Source: Nostoc commune NIES-4072
GTDB taxonomy: Bacteria; Cyanobacteriota; Cyanobacteriia; Cyanobacteriales; Nostocaceae
Direction: 5' to 3'
NCBI RefSeq assembly: GCF_003113895.1
Contig: NZ_BDUD01000001.1
Coordinates: 6,500,792-6,564,791 of the forward strand
DNA: 64,000 nucleotides
Of this stretch, positions 9,351 to 17,310 are shown piece by piece. A program made the translations under genes and the position numbers. How positions within the stretch are numbered: the first letter of the stretch is position 1; each line of letters begins with the position of its first letter. A model generated the notes under the pieces. It was not told the DNA's origin, ran no database searches, and saw nothing but the letters and a program-made list of their open reading frames with translations.

Positions 9351-9878
9351 TTAATCAACTGCTTTCTTCACTGCATTGCCTGCATCTTCAGCTGCATTCT
9401 GGGTATTTCCCTTAAGATTTTCAATTCCTCGCTGAGTTCCCTTAACAACACCTTTGCGAACTTCTTCAGCTGAACTGCCGACATCTTCACCCAGGTTCTT
9501 CACTCTTTCACCCAAGGGTGTACCTTCCTTGAAATTGCGGATATATTCCCCTGGACTTTCAACCCCTTTCTCATCAATCCTCTTTTCAGCATTTCTTGCA
9601 AACGCATCAGCTTTGTCACTCGCTGCCTTTTCATCTGATTTCGCTCTGGGATCTACATCACTAAAGTTATTTATCCCACCCTCAGGAGAAGAGAGAGGAT
9701 AATCTTTTGTGGGATCATATCGTTTGGTATAACCTGGTTGATTATCAGGCTGTGGTGGTTGTGTTGCTACTCCTGGATCACCACAAGCTTGTGTCAGAAA
9801 TAAGAATATTCCTGCAAACAAAACAGTTAAAACTTTCAAGGGACGAATGCTTTTGAGCCAATTCATTGCTTTCTTCAT
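9351..9878 (-). CDS. Small lipoprotein with amphipathic helical region
   Basis: 175 residues. A basic N-terminus and hydrophobic stretch lead to the lipobox LTQAC (Cys near 32), so it is probably lipid-anchored. The mature part is charged and Ala/Lys/Glu-rich, with repeated helical turns such as KGVVKGTQRGIENLKG that recall LEA-like or apolipoprotein-like helices. Function unknown. The gene 98 bp upstream encodes a related lipoprotein with the same KxIRxxxVxTxFLAG N-terminus, so the two are probably ancient tandem duplicates. Confidence 0.75.
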   Translation of the reverse strand: MKKAMNWLKSIRPLKVLTVLFAGIFLFLTQACGDPGVATQPPQPDNQPGYTKRYDPTKDYPLSSPEGGINNFSDVDPRAKSDEKAASDKADAFARNAEKRIDEKGVESPGEYIRNFKEGTPLGERVKNLGEDVGSSAEEVRKGVVKGTQRGIENLKGNTQNAAEDAGNAVKKAVD

Positions 9879-9976
9879 ACTTCTACACCTTGCATTTTTG
9901 TGACTAACTTAAACTTCAACCAAGAAGGCATTTGGATTTAATTTTACATCCAAGGCATTCAGAAAAAATAAGAGTT

Positions 9977-10546
9977 TTATCTGCCTACTGCTGGATTTCT
10001 TTGTAATTCAGGTCTAGCAGCAGCTTCATCCCCCTTATCTTTCAAAAAGCTGGAAGCTTCTTCAACATTCTCTTTTACAGTCTCAATCCGATCTTGAATC
10101 CGATTTCCTACCTTTGGTTCATCCTGAATCAAACCACCTGGTTCAGCTTCTCGGAAATCTTTATCTGTGATAATTGGTAGTTCTGCTTCTTTCTCGATTC
10201 GACCTGCTGGTGTCTCAGCACCAGGATAAAGTATCTTTGATTCTCTATCTGTTGTAGCAATCAACAATTCCGAACTTGGTTGTAAGCTAGCTTGGTCGCG
10301 TCCCTTATTGGCTTTTGGGTTTGCTATTTTCGGATCGGTAGACAATCTGTTGTTGGTATAGTTGTCTCCACCATTTTTATAAGGATTGTTTGCTCCACCA
10401 GCTTGTACAGCAGGATTTTGTGGATTTGCACCTTGAGCATTTGCCCCACTACAAGCAGTGCTAACTATCAACAATAGTCCAGCTAAAAAGATAGTTACTA
10501 TCTGGCGCAATCTTATTTTTTTCAAGAATAGTCTCACAGCGTTCAC
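9977..10546 (-). CDS. Small lipoprotein, paralogue of the next gene
   Basis: 189 residues. N-terminal FLKKIRLRQIVTIFLAG leads to the lipobox IVSTAC (Cys near 32). After a Gly/Asn/Gln-rich linker the C-terminal half is charged and probably helical (DRIETVKENVEEASSFLKDK). Signal region and overall design match the neighbour at 9351-9878, but the mature parts differ. It is probably exported to the periplasm or outer-membrane inner face. No function can be given. The upstream 468 bp is gene-free and likely carries the promoter for both genes. Confidence 0.75.
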   Translation of the reverse strand: MNAVRLFLKKIRLRQIVTIFLAGLLLIVSTACSGANAQGANPQNPAVQAGGANNPYKNGGDNYTNNRLSTDPKIANPKANKGRDQASLQPSSELLIATTDRESKILYPGAETPAGRIEKEAELPIITDKDFREAEPGGLIQDEPKVGNRIQDRIETVKENVEEASSFLKDKGDEAAARPELQRNPAVGR

Positions 10547-11014
10547 GTAGTCCTCCTTACCAAAATATTAATAAGTTAAGAGTTTGCTGAATCTTTGGAG
10601 TGGTCAGCAAGTTATTGTGCTTGTCTTGGTTTGCTCATTCGACAACCTCTTTTAAGGATATGAATAATAAAATGCGCTTTACCTCTAGCGCAGGCTACAT
10701 TTTAACTACTACAAAAATAATATTTTTATCTAACTCTAGAGAGATATAAAATAAAGTAATGTGAGTTTCGTAAAAAGAACTACATCAACCTGTTTGATAC
10801 TTCAAAAGCTTTGAAGGTTTCAGTCCCCTGCTTCATCAAGCAGCGCGTTTTGTGTCGCAGTCTAAATCCCCGTTACAAAACGTAATTGCGAATTACGAAT
10901 TGCGTTAGCGTAGCGGGGCAAAGCCCATTGCGAATTGGTTTAATAGGCCGTTAATGTACTGTAATAATTGAGCCATTGGCCCCTTGTTGCTCTAACCGTT
11001 AAATTACTAAATTC
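10547..11014. other. Gene-free interval with a solo IS-end-like repeat
   Basis: AT-rich and without a gene. It contains the divergent promoters for the lipoprotein pair and the membrane protein at 11015. It also holds, at about 10822-10930, an inverted copy of the repeat that interrupts tnpB. Confidence 0.6.
10822..10930 (-). mobile_element. IS-end-like solo repeat (second copy)
   Basis: Reading the minus strand it shows AATTCGCAATTACGTTTTGT, the ACGGGGATTTAGACT block, and then GCTTGATGAAGC followed by AGGGGACTGAAACC. The same order is present in 8972-9085. It has no coding capacity. Probably a non-autonomous derivative mobilised by an IS200/IS605 TnpA. Confidence 0.6.
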
Positions 11015-11935
11015 ATGAAGCAATTTTTACGTTGGATAATTTTGGGCGGAACGCTGTTTTTTTTAGCGAAAGCTTTGAAGGATAATTGGATTGGAGTAAC
11101 TGCTATCCGCATTGATGGGGTAGGATGGGCAATTATAGCGATCGCTACAGGCGTTACTTTACTAGCACATACTTGGGCAGGCTGGATTTGGACTTGGATT
11201 TTGCAAGAATTAAATCAACCTGTATCGCCTCCTGAGTTCATCCAGGTTTATTTAAAAACGAACATAGCTAAGTATTTACCAGGTAATATCTGGCATTACT
11301 ACGGGCGAATTGTAGCCGCCAAAAATGCCAATGTTTCTACTGGTGTAGCCACCTTAAGCGTTTTGCTAGAACCCCTACTCATGCTAACGGCTGCTTTAAT
11401 TATCATTGTTTTATGCAGTAGCCAATTTGCAGCAGTTAATAGTACTTTTGTTCTGCAAATACTACAATTACTGAGTTTAGCTATAGTTCTTTGTGCGATT
11501 CATCCTTGGTTTTTAAACCCAGTTATTCGCTTTTTGTACAAATTGAAAGCTAAAAAATCTGCTACTACCACTGAGTCAACTGTTCCCTTCAGTCTTAAAA
11601 GCTATCCTCTACGACCTTTGTTAGGAGAATTAGGCTTTATGATACTACGCGCCACTGGGTTTATATTAACTATGTTCGCTCTAGGTTCGTTGAATGTGAA
11701 TCAACTTCCTTTATTATTAGGAGCTTTTAGCGGCGCTTGGTTGTTGGGACTTGTGATTCCGGGTGCGCCTGGTGGGTTAGGTGTGTTTGAAGCGACTGCG
11801 TATGAACTTTTACGACACCATTTTCCATCTGCCTTAGTATTTAGTGCGATCGCTCTATATCGCCTCATTAGTATTCTAGCTGAAACTGCGGGTGCTGCTT
11901 TGGCTTGCTTAGACGAACGCCTTGCTAAATCATGA
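11015..11935 (+). CDS. Lysylphosphatidylglycerol synthase TM-region / UPF0104 family membrane protein
   Basis: 306 residues with about eight hydrophobic segments. The conserved YLPGNIWHY motif and the PGGLGVFE motif near residue 250 mark the flippase-like membrane domain found in MprF and in UPF0104/AglD-type proteins. The aminoacyl-transferase domain of MprF is absent, so it probably moves or positions a lipid in the inner membrane rather than lysinylating one. Start is the ATG at 11015 after a 468-bp gap. No close neighbour points to a substrate. Confidence 0.85.
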   Translation: MKQFLRWIILGGTLFFLAKALKDNWIGVTAIRIDGVGWAIIAIATGVTLLAHTWAGWIWTWILQELNQPVSPPEFIQVYLKTNIAKYLPGNIWHYYGRIVAAKNANVSTGVATLSVLLEPLLMLTAALIIIVLCSSQFAAVNSTFVLQILQLLSLAIVLCAIHPWFLNPVIRFLYKLKAKKSATTTESTVPFSLKSYPLRPLLGELGFMILRATGFILTMFALGSLNVNQLPLLLGAFSGAWLLGLVIPGAPGGLGVFEATAYELLRHHFPSALVFSAIALYRLISILAETAGAALACLDERLAKS

Positions 11936-11947
11936 ATCAGACAACAC

Positions 11948-13266
11948 TCATTTTTGTCTATCCACCTTCATCTGTGAAAACACCCGATAAGCATCCAGAT
12001 TTAATTGCGGATTAATGCTTTCGTCTTCTTCCATCTTAATCAAGTTGTATTCTACATTTTCTGCGTAAATTGCAAACGTTATATTAAAAATTTCCATAAA
12101 ATTGATTACCCACTTACACTCATCTTCAGGATATTTTTCGTAATAACGAATCAAATGAGCAATTTTTATTTCTAAATGCCTACGGCAATTTCTAGAAATC
12201 AAAATAGTCTTTAAGAGTATAATTACCAATGTTAAAGAGTGACCTTGAGTAAGTAGTGATACAAATAATAATGAAGGTTCTTTGCCGTTTTCTGTTGTAA
12301 AAAAATCAATCACTCGATTACAAGCTCTTAAAAACAATTCTTTAGTGATAATTTCTTGATTACAATCTTTCTTCCATAAAGATAAAATTTCAGCAAACTG
12401 CTGCCGCAAAGTCTTAACTAATTCTTGATTGTCTACAGAAAAAAATAGATACTTTTCTATACTTGTTTTAAATTGCTCAAGGGTTTGCCCTTGAGTTTGC
12501 TTGATAAATATATTGGCAATATTTTCATGGCTAAACGCACCCTTTTTTAAAACAATAGCTTTTATTAAACGCAGAACATTATCTCCCAAGACACTAGGAT
12601 TTTTGTAGCGTGCTGTGCTTGAGACGGCAGATTGAGAACGAGCGATATACATTGCCAGTTCAAACTTATATTTGTCTTTTATCTGTCTATAAAGCTTTTT
12701 GGCAGCCTCTTGTTGCTCTCTTGGATTATTCTCGTTAACAGATTGAGCAACTAAGAAATAGGAAGTGTAGCGATTAGCCCAATGACCTTTATGTAATTCG
12801 TCATGTTTAGCAGCAAATAGTTTTATTTCTTGATAGTCTTTGCTATCTATAAAGTTATCTAGCCAGGTTTTACAGGTATTTAATCCTGGCAAATAGTGAG
12901 CTTTTACTTTTAAATTTTTAAGATCAAATAAATTAACTAAATTTTGGATGTATTTATCTTTTCTATTAGTTTTCCAAGTATTAATTATTATATATATACA
13001 CCGCTTAAGTGTATTACGAAAATCCTGTTCTTTGTCATTTAAAAAATCTTGTATATCTCAGGTACAGAATGTGAATATTCTAAATCAAGACCGTCTATGA
13101 AAAAAGCTTTGAATTCGCACAAAACTTCATCTGGTGACATTGTATTGACAACTCTTATGAAGAAGCTATAAACCTCTTCTTGTGCAATTTGTACATTTAC
13201 TTGTCTAGAGTTAGACGTAATACAATGCGGATATTCCTGACTAATTGATAAACTATTAGCGGTCAT
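11948..13266 (-). pseudogene. Frameshifted gene of unknown function
   Basis: Two minus-strand frames join into one protein. The upstream part (13266 down to about 13050) ends ...EYSHSVPE. The downstream frame is open from 13057 to 11948 and begins IQDFLNDKEQDFRNTLKR, so it has about 55 plausible residues upstream of its first usual start codon (TTG 12892). A -1 shift at a run of six T (minus strand, near 13042-13047) fuses them into about 435 residues. The sequence is mostly helical and charged, without a known motif. It may be a recent pseudogene, or it may be expressed by slippage on the T run. Confidence 0.6.
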
Positions 13267-13395
13267 TCCAGTTACCAGGATCAAAAGGTTTCCTGTTCAT
13301 ATTATTACCAGCTTAACCTTGGTAGACAACAGTATCAATCTATTCTTCAGAGATTCAGTAATCTTTTTACACAAATTTGATAAACTCCGGCTATA

Positions 13396-13432
13396 GATAA
13401 AGGATTAAACAATTTATGTTTAATCCTTTATC
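13396..13432. terminator. Perfect 16-bp inverted repeat
   Basis: GATAAAGGATTAAACA and TGTTTAATCCTTTATC flank the 5-nt loop ATTTA. It lies between the frameshifted gene and the second IS. It is AT-rich with only a short T run, so it may be a weak terminator or a target-site structure. Confidence 0.5.
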
Positions 13433-13574
13433 AAATACTCCAGTGGAATTGCTTACTTTTATAACGATTTTCTTCTGAATAAACTACACGGCACATGATT
13501 TTTAGGTTAAGTTGACACCAATGGGCGTTACCGTGTTCATTTATCATTATGCAAAAAGACTCCTTTGACATACT

Positions 13575-13598
13575 CACCGACGTTGAACGTCGGGGAAA
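13575..13598. repeat. IS200/IS605-type end hairpin of second IS
   Basis: CGACGTTGAACGTCG hairpin followed by GGGAAAC, directly after the 3' end of the tnpB remnant on the minus strand. It pairs with the similar CCGTCG/CGACGG hairpin at 14693-14716, which marks the other end. Confidence 0.6.
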
Positions 13599-13609
13599 CA
13601 CTTGACAGT

Positions 13610-14197
13610 TCACAGTAACTTGCAGTCCGTTACAGTCTTACAGTCACTCCCCGTCCGTTTAAGGTCGTGCCGATGCCCCATGCCGACCATTTCTATATTT
13701 CTGGAAGCGTTTTCATCTCTTTCTTGCTCAGTATTGCAACTCAAGCAAAGTATTGAGCGAATAGAAAGGTCGATTTTACCCCAGCGATACCCACAGCAAG
13801 AGCAGGTTTGGCTAGTGGGTTCCCATCTGTTAATTACCCTGAAATCTCGACTAAATTTTTCAGATTTAGCCTCACACAATACCCGAAATTCTCGCCAACC
13901 TTGCAGACTAATCACCCTTGCCAGCTTACGGTTTTTCACCATCCCTGACACATTCAAATCTTCCAAAACAATAGTTTGGTTCTCACTAACTACTTTAGTT
14001 GATAGTTTGTGCAGAAAATCTTTTCGGGTATCTGTAATTCGGTTGTGATGTTTGGCTATCCGCAGTCTATTTTTATTTCTGCGTTTGGAATCCTTTTGTT
14101 GTCTATTCCAGACAACCCTAACACAACCAAACAACCGAGCTAAACTCTGTTGCTGTTGGTCTGTTGGGTAAAATCTATACTGATATCTAGCTTTCAT
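13610..14197 (-). pseudogene. tnpB: tnpB with large in-frame internal deletion
   Basis: 195 residues against about 400 for intact TnpB. The N-terminal 32 residues (MKARYQYRFYPT...VRVVWNR) are normal and then join directly to QQKDSKRRNKNR in the RuvC region. The deletion removes most of the RNA/DNA-recognition lobe and the first RuvC Asp. What remains includes the Glu motif (LEDLNVSGMVKN), the zinc-ribbon cysteines (CSCCG and CLSC) and the last Asp motif (ERDENASRNI). It cannot be a normal nuclease. It is divergent from an intact tnpA at 14303. Probably a decaying remnant, though the frame has stayed open. Confidence 0.85.
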
Positions 14198-14255
14198 GTT
14201 TTATGCTAAGATTGGTCTGTTAAAATATTCTACATTGGTGAGCAGCGCGTTGGGC

Positions 14256-14288
14256 GGGTTCCCCGACTTGTAGCGACTGCGAACCCGA
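14256..14288. repeat. Dispersed palindromic repeat between tnpB and tnpA
   Basis: CGGGTTC and GAACCCG form a stem around CCCGACTTGTAGCGACTGC, immediately upstream of tnpA. Similar GC-rich palindromic repeats are scattered through Nostoc genomes. It may also act as a hairpin recognised in this element. Confidence 0.5.
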
Positions 14289-14302
14289 AGGGTCAGGTCA
14301 GG

Positions 14303-14704
14303 ATGGCAAGTGGTTTAAGACATGAAAGGCATAGTGTTTCAGACTTAAAAATGCACTTGGTCTGCGTCACTAAGTACAGAAGAAAGATTTTTACTAACGA
14401 AAGTCTTGAACTAATCCACAAATCATTTGTAGAAGTAGCTAAAAAAATGGATTTTCAAATACTTGAATTTAACGGAGAGTCAGACCACATTCACACTGTA
14501 ATTGAGTTCCCACCAAAACTTTCAATATCTCAAATTGTTAATGCGTTAAAAGGTGTGTCTAGCCGCAGGTATGGTCAAGCTGGATTCGCCAAACCCTACG
14601 GGAAGCAAGCCCTATGGAGTCCTAGTTACTTTGTATCTTCTGTCGGGGGAGCGCCACTTGAAGTCCTTAAAAAATACATTCAGAATCAAGAAAAGCCGTC
14701 GTAG
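14303..14704 (+). CDS. tnpA: IS200/IS605 transposase TnpA (Y1 HUH)
   Basis: 133 residues, full length. The HUH site is His62-Ile63-His64 within SDHIHTVIEF, and the catalytic Tyr125 lies in LKKYIQNQ near the C-terminus. The ALWSPSYFVSS motif is conserved. All key residues are present, so the enzyme could mobilise its own element and short derivatives carrying matching hairpins. The first ATG in a good context is 14323 less probable than 14303, since LRHERHSVSDLK is the usual family N-terminus. Confidence 0.93.
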   Translation: MASGLRHERHSVSDLKMHLVCVTKYRRKIFTNESLELIHKSFVEVAKKMDFQILEFNGESDHIHTVIEFPPKLSISQIVNALKGVSSRRYGQAGFAKPYGKQALWSPSYFVSSVGGAPLEVLKKYIQNQEKPS

Positions 14705-14725
14705 AACGACGGGGTTTTAAACCCA
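14693..14725. repeat. IS200/IS605 end hairpin downstream of tnpA
   Basis: CCGTCG-TAGAA-CGACGG stem-loop followed by GGTTTTAAACCC. It overlaps the last codons of tnpA and marks the probable right end of the second IS element (about 13566-14725). Confidence 0.65.
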
Positions 14726-14766
14726 CTTTTTCGATAACTTGTATAGAAGTCTTTTCGCCTGTCAAA

Positions 14767-15135
14767 TGGGGGTGGAGGGACTTGAACCCACACGACCTTT
14801 TACGGTCAACGGATTTTCATTCTTCCGCAGTTTTCACTGCTACCTGATGGCTTTAGCAAAGTCAGGTTTTAAGAATTGGACTCTCCCTTTACCCTCGGCT
14901 TAACGTTAGGGTAGCTCCCGTCGGGTCTCTGCACCTTCCCTCAATTTTGGATTTTGGATTGAAGACTAATCGTAAATCTAAAATCGCAAATCTAAAATTT
15001 CCGGGCTTGGCTCAGGATTGCCATGTCTGTCACCAGATTTAGGTTTCCCTGAGTTTGAGAGCTTTCACTTGAGGGATTTCTCCTTCAAGGCTCAGTTATC
15101 TAAGTCCGTAGCGTCTACCATTCCGCCACACCCCC
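14767..15135 (-). tRNA. trnL-UAA: tRNA-Leu(UAA) interrupted by a group I intron
   Basis: Exon 1 is 15102-15135 (34 nt, GGGGGTGTGGCGG... to U34) and exon 2 is 14767-14817 (51 nt). Together they make an 85-nt tRNA with a perfect 7-bp acceptor stem (GGGGGTG/CACCCCC), a long variable arm and the T-loop GTTCAAGTC. The intron interrupts the anticodon between U34 and A35, the conserved place of the cyanobacterial and plastid tRNA-Leu intron. The 3' CCA is not encoded. It decodes UUA/UUG leucine codons after self-splicing. Confidence 0.95.
14818..15101 (-). ncRNA. Group I intron of tRNA-Leu(UAA)
   Basis: 284 nt on the minus strand, starting AGATAACTGAGCC and ending in the terminal G (14818). It contains the core segments GACGGGAGCTACCC and GAGGGTAAAGGGAGAGTCC typical of this intron, and no ORF. 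A loop region near 14945-15000 is filled with ATTTTAGATTT-like heptanucleotide repeats, the known variable P6b region in Nostoc. It removes itself from the precursor tRNA by a guanosine-initiated reaction. Confidence 0.93.
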
Positions 15136-15580
15136 GCAGGTGTTTTGCAACTAGTATAACTAGTTATTCTTTAGAGGCAGCAAATACCTCCTCATCTATT
15201 CCACCATCAATTGTGTCTTTTGTCCAACTAGATTGAAAATATTTTTTCCAGATTGGGCGATCGCTTTCTAGAGTTACAAGTTTTCCTTGTTTCCTCGTAA
15301 TCAATCTGGATGAGTTTTCTATCTTGTCTGACTAGAGCCTTTTTTGCGGCAGATTTACTATCTTAGCAGAATACTACCTTTTGTCAATTAATTTGGACAT
15401 AGACAAAGAATTTTGGGGTAGTTATGTTAACCAAAATGCAAGGGAGCAGCAAGTAAGGGGAAAGACTTATTGCAAGTTCTCACTCAAGCCCCCTGCCTCT
15501 TCTTTAAAAGCGAACTATACTTTCCTCAGTTTCGCTCTTCAGCCTATGATGGAAAACAGAAGCTTAAGACTTGAAAGTTT
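15136..15580. other. Gene-free interval upstream of ndhL
   Basis: 445 bp. A 67-codon frame (15381-15584) is present but has no ribosome site, no recognisable product and a composition unlike the genes around it. The region probably holds the tRNA-Leu promoter on the minus strand and the ndhL promoter on the plus strand. Confidence 0.5.
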
Positions 15581-15793
15581 ATGATTGTCGCCCTGCTGTA
15601 TCTGATTTTGGCTGGAGCTTACCTTCTGGTAATCCCAATTGCTATTTTGCTGTACCTGAAGCAGCGTTGGTATGTAGCTACCTCCATTGAGCGTACCTTT
15701 ATGTACTTTTTGGTGTTTTTCTTCTTTCCGGGTTTGTTGGTTCTATCGCCGTTCCTAAATTTTCGACCCCAACGGCGACAAATTGAAGTTTAA
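15581..15793 (+). CDS. ndhL: NAD(P)H-quinone oxidoreductase subunit L
   Basis: 70 residues, the normal length. Small membrane subunit of the thylakoid NDH-1 complex, which passes electrons from ferredoxin to plastoquinone in respiration and cyclic electron flow. Two membrane helices are seen ([20 protein letters not shown] and the [16 protein letters not shown] segment) joined by the conserved loop [11 protein letters not shown]. It starts the conserved cyanobacterial order ndhL - DUF3007 - trpA, with 24 bp to the next gene. Confidence 0.95.
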   Translation: MIVALLYLILAGAYLLVIPIAILLYLKQRWYVATSIERTFMYFLVFFFFPGLLVLSPFLNFRPQRRQIEV

Positions 15794-15817
15794 CTAAATT
15801 GGTAGGTCATAACTCTC

Positions 15818-16129
15818 ATGCGACGGATTGACGCTATTGGAATTGGCTTGGGCGTTTTTATTGCTGGCGGCTTGGCTTATATAGGATTGCAGCTAGTCGG
15901 TTTGGATAATCAGCAAGCTGGTATATGGAGCCAAGTTTTACTAGTCAGTGGGTTAGTTGGCTGGTTAGCCACCTATTTTTTCCGTGCGGTGGGACAAAAA
16001 ATGACCTACCACCAACAACGGGAACAGTATGAGCAAGACTTTCTGCAAAAACGGTTAGATAAGCTTACTCCCGAAGAACTAGCACGAATTCAAGCCCAAA
16101 TAGAACAAGAAGAGCAATCTCAGGTGTAA
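15818..16129 (+). CDS. DUF3007 membrane protein
   Basis: 103 residues. Two N-terminal membrane segments (about 8-28 and 40-58) are followed by a charged helical tail rich in Gln and Glu (YEQDFLQKRLDKLTPEELARIQAQ). This matches the DUF3007 family of cyanobacteria and plastids, whose role is not established. It lies 24 bp after ndhL, so the two are probably co-transcribed, which hints at a thylakoid link. Confidence 0.9.
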   Translation: MRRIDAIGIGLGVFIAGGLAYIGLQLVGLDNQQAGIWSQVLLVSGLVGWLATYFFRAVGQKMTYHQQREQYEQDFLQKRLDKLTPEELARIQAQIEQEEQSQV

Positions 16130-16137
16130 AGTTATCA

Positions 16138-16240
16138 TTGGTCAGTTGTCTCATTTGTCCTTTGTCATTAGTCATTTGTCCTTTACTAATGACTAATGAC
16201 TAATGACTAATGACCACTGACCAATGACCACTGACTATTA
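16138..16240. repeat. AGTCATT-type short tandem repeats
   Basis: TCATTTGTCCTTTGTCATTAG on the left and repeated AATGACT units on the right form a large imperfect hairpin. It separates DUF3007 from trpA. The same repeat family occurs at 31546-31582 and 46546-46710. Confidence 0.85.
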
Positions 16241-16246
16241 ACTAAA

Positions 16247-17074
16247 ATGACTGCGATTTCTGATTGCTTTGAAACCCTTGGGAAAAATGGTGAGTGCGCT
16301 CTAATCCCGTTTATTACTGCTGGCGATCCAGATTTAGAAACAACAGCAAAAGCCTTGCAGATTCTAGATCGTAGTGGAGCCGACATTATAGAACTGGGTA
16401 TACCCTATTCCGATCCTCTAGCAGATGGGCCAGTAATTCAAGCTGCTGCTACTCGCGCCTTACAAAGGGGTACGAAATTAGAGCAAGTGCTAGAAATGTT
16501 GCAAGGGATTACTCCCAAATTGCGATCGCCTATTATCCTATTTACTTACTACAACCCAATTCTGCACCAGGGAATTGAAAAATTCCTCTCTTCAATTGCT
16601 GCGGCTGGGGTTGCAGGATTAGTAGTACCAGATTTGCCCTTGGAAGAAGCAGCAGGTTTGCTCCAACTAGCTAGTGAGAAGGGAATTGACGTAATCTTAT
16701 TGATCGCTCCCACGAGTTCCTCTGAACGCATAGAAGCGATCGCTCGTTCTTCCCAAGGATTTATTTATTTAGTTAGCGTCACAGGGGTTACAGGGGTGCG
16801 ATCGCAACTTGAAAACCGCGTATCTGATTTACTTAAACAAATTCGTAGTGTTACTGATAAACCTATCGGTGTAGGTTTTGGCATCTCTGAAGCTGCCCAA
16901 GCCCTTCAGGTAAAGGAATGGGGCGCAGATGCGGCGATCGTCGGTAGTGCTTTTGTGAAACGGTTAGCAGAAGGTACTCCAGAACAGGGACTTTCGGCGA
17001 TCGCCCAATTTTGCCAAAGTCTCAAGGCTGCCATCAAAACCACCAGCACCAGTACAAATACTCCTCTTGATTAG
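16247..17074 (+). CDS. trpA: Tryptophan synthase alpha chain
   Basis: 275 residues. It cleaves indole-3-glycerol phosphate to indole and glyceraldehyde-3-phosphate, passing indole to TrpB. Catalytic Glu is in [16 protein letters not shown] and Asp in [11 protein letters not shown]. The phosphate loop GVTGVRS and the GFGIS motif are present. The C-terminal tail ([12 protein letters not shown]) is longer than usual and low-complexity. There is no trpB nearby, normal for cyanobacteria with scattered trp genes. Confidence 0.96.
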   Translation: MTAISDCFETLGKNGECALIPFITAGDPDLETTAKALQILDRSGADIIELGIPYSDPLADGPVIQAAATRALQRGTKLEQVLEMLQGITPKLRSPIILFTYYNPILHQGIEKFLSSIAAAGVAGLVVPDLPLEEAAGLLQLASEKGIDVILLIAPTSSSERIEAIARSSQGFIYLVSVTGVTGVRSQLENRVSDLLKQIRSVTDKPIGVGFGISEAAQALQVKEWGADAAIVGSAFVKRLAEGTPEQGLSAIAQFCQSLKAAIKTTSTSTNTPLD

Positions 17075-17310
17075 ACCAATAAAGTAGATTAAAAAAGTAT
17101 AACAACGCAGTTTTTCGATGCTTGTTTGGTAGACAATTTGACCGTTATGGTTTTGAATATTAACATCAGATATCATGATGTAAAAAAACTAGCTGATCCG
17201 GTCGCTTATAGTTTGAGTATTATGTGAAGTCAAGTAGGCATAATTTATGAGTGTGAGAGTGAGTCAGTCACAAATAGTTATAATTAGGTCGCAATTGAGG
17301 AGCAAAGGCG

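Noticed and set aside
13431..13613. 60-codon minus-strand ORF beside the second IS
   Set aside because: Its first 15 codons are the IS end hairpin. The rest has no recognisable product. It might be a gene fragment cut by the IS, but I cannot support it.
15018..15236. 72-codon ORF on the plus strand
   Set aside because: It lies across exon 1 and the group I intron of tRNA-Leu(UAA) on the other strand. The structured RNA explains the sequence.
15381..15584. 67-codon ORF before ndhL
   Set aside because: No ribosome site, odd composition, overlaps the start of ndhL. Probably leader sequence.
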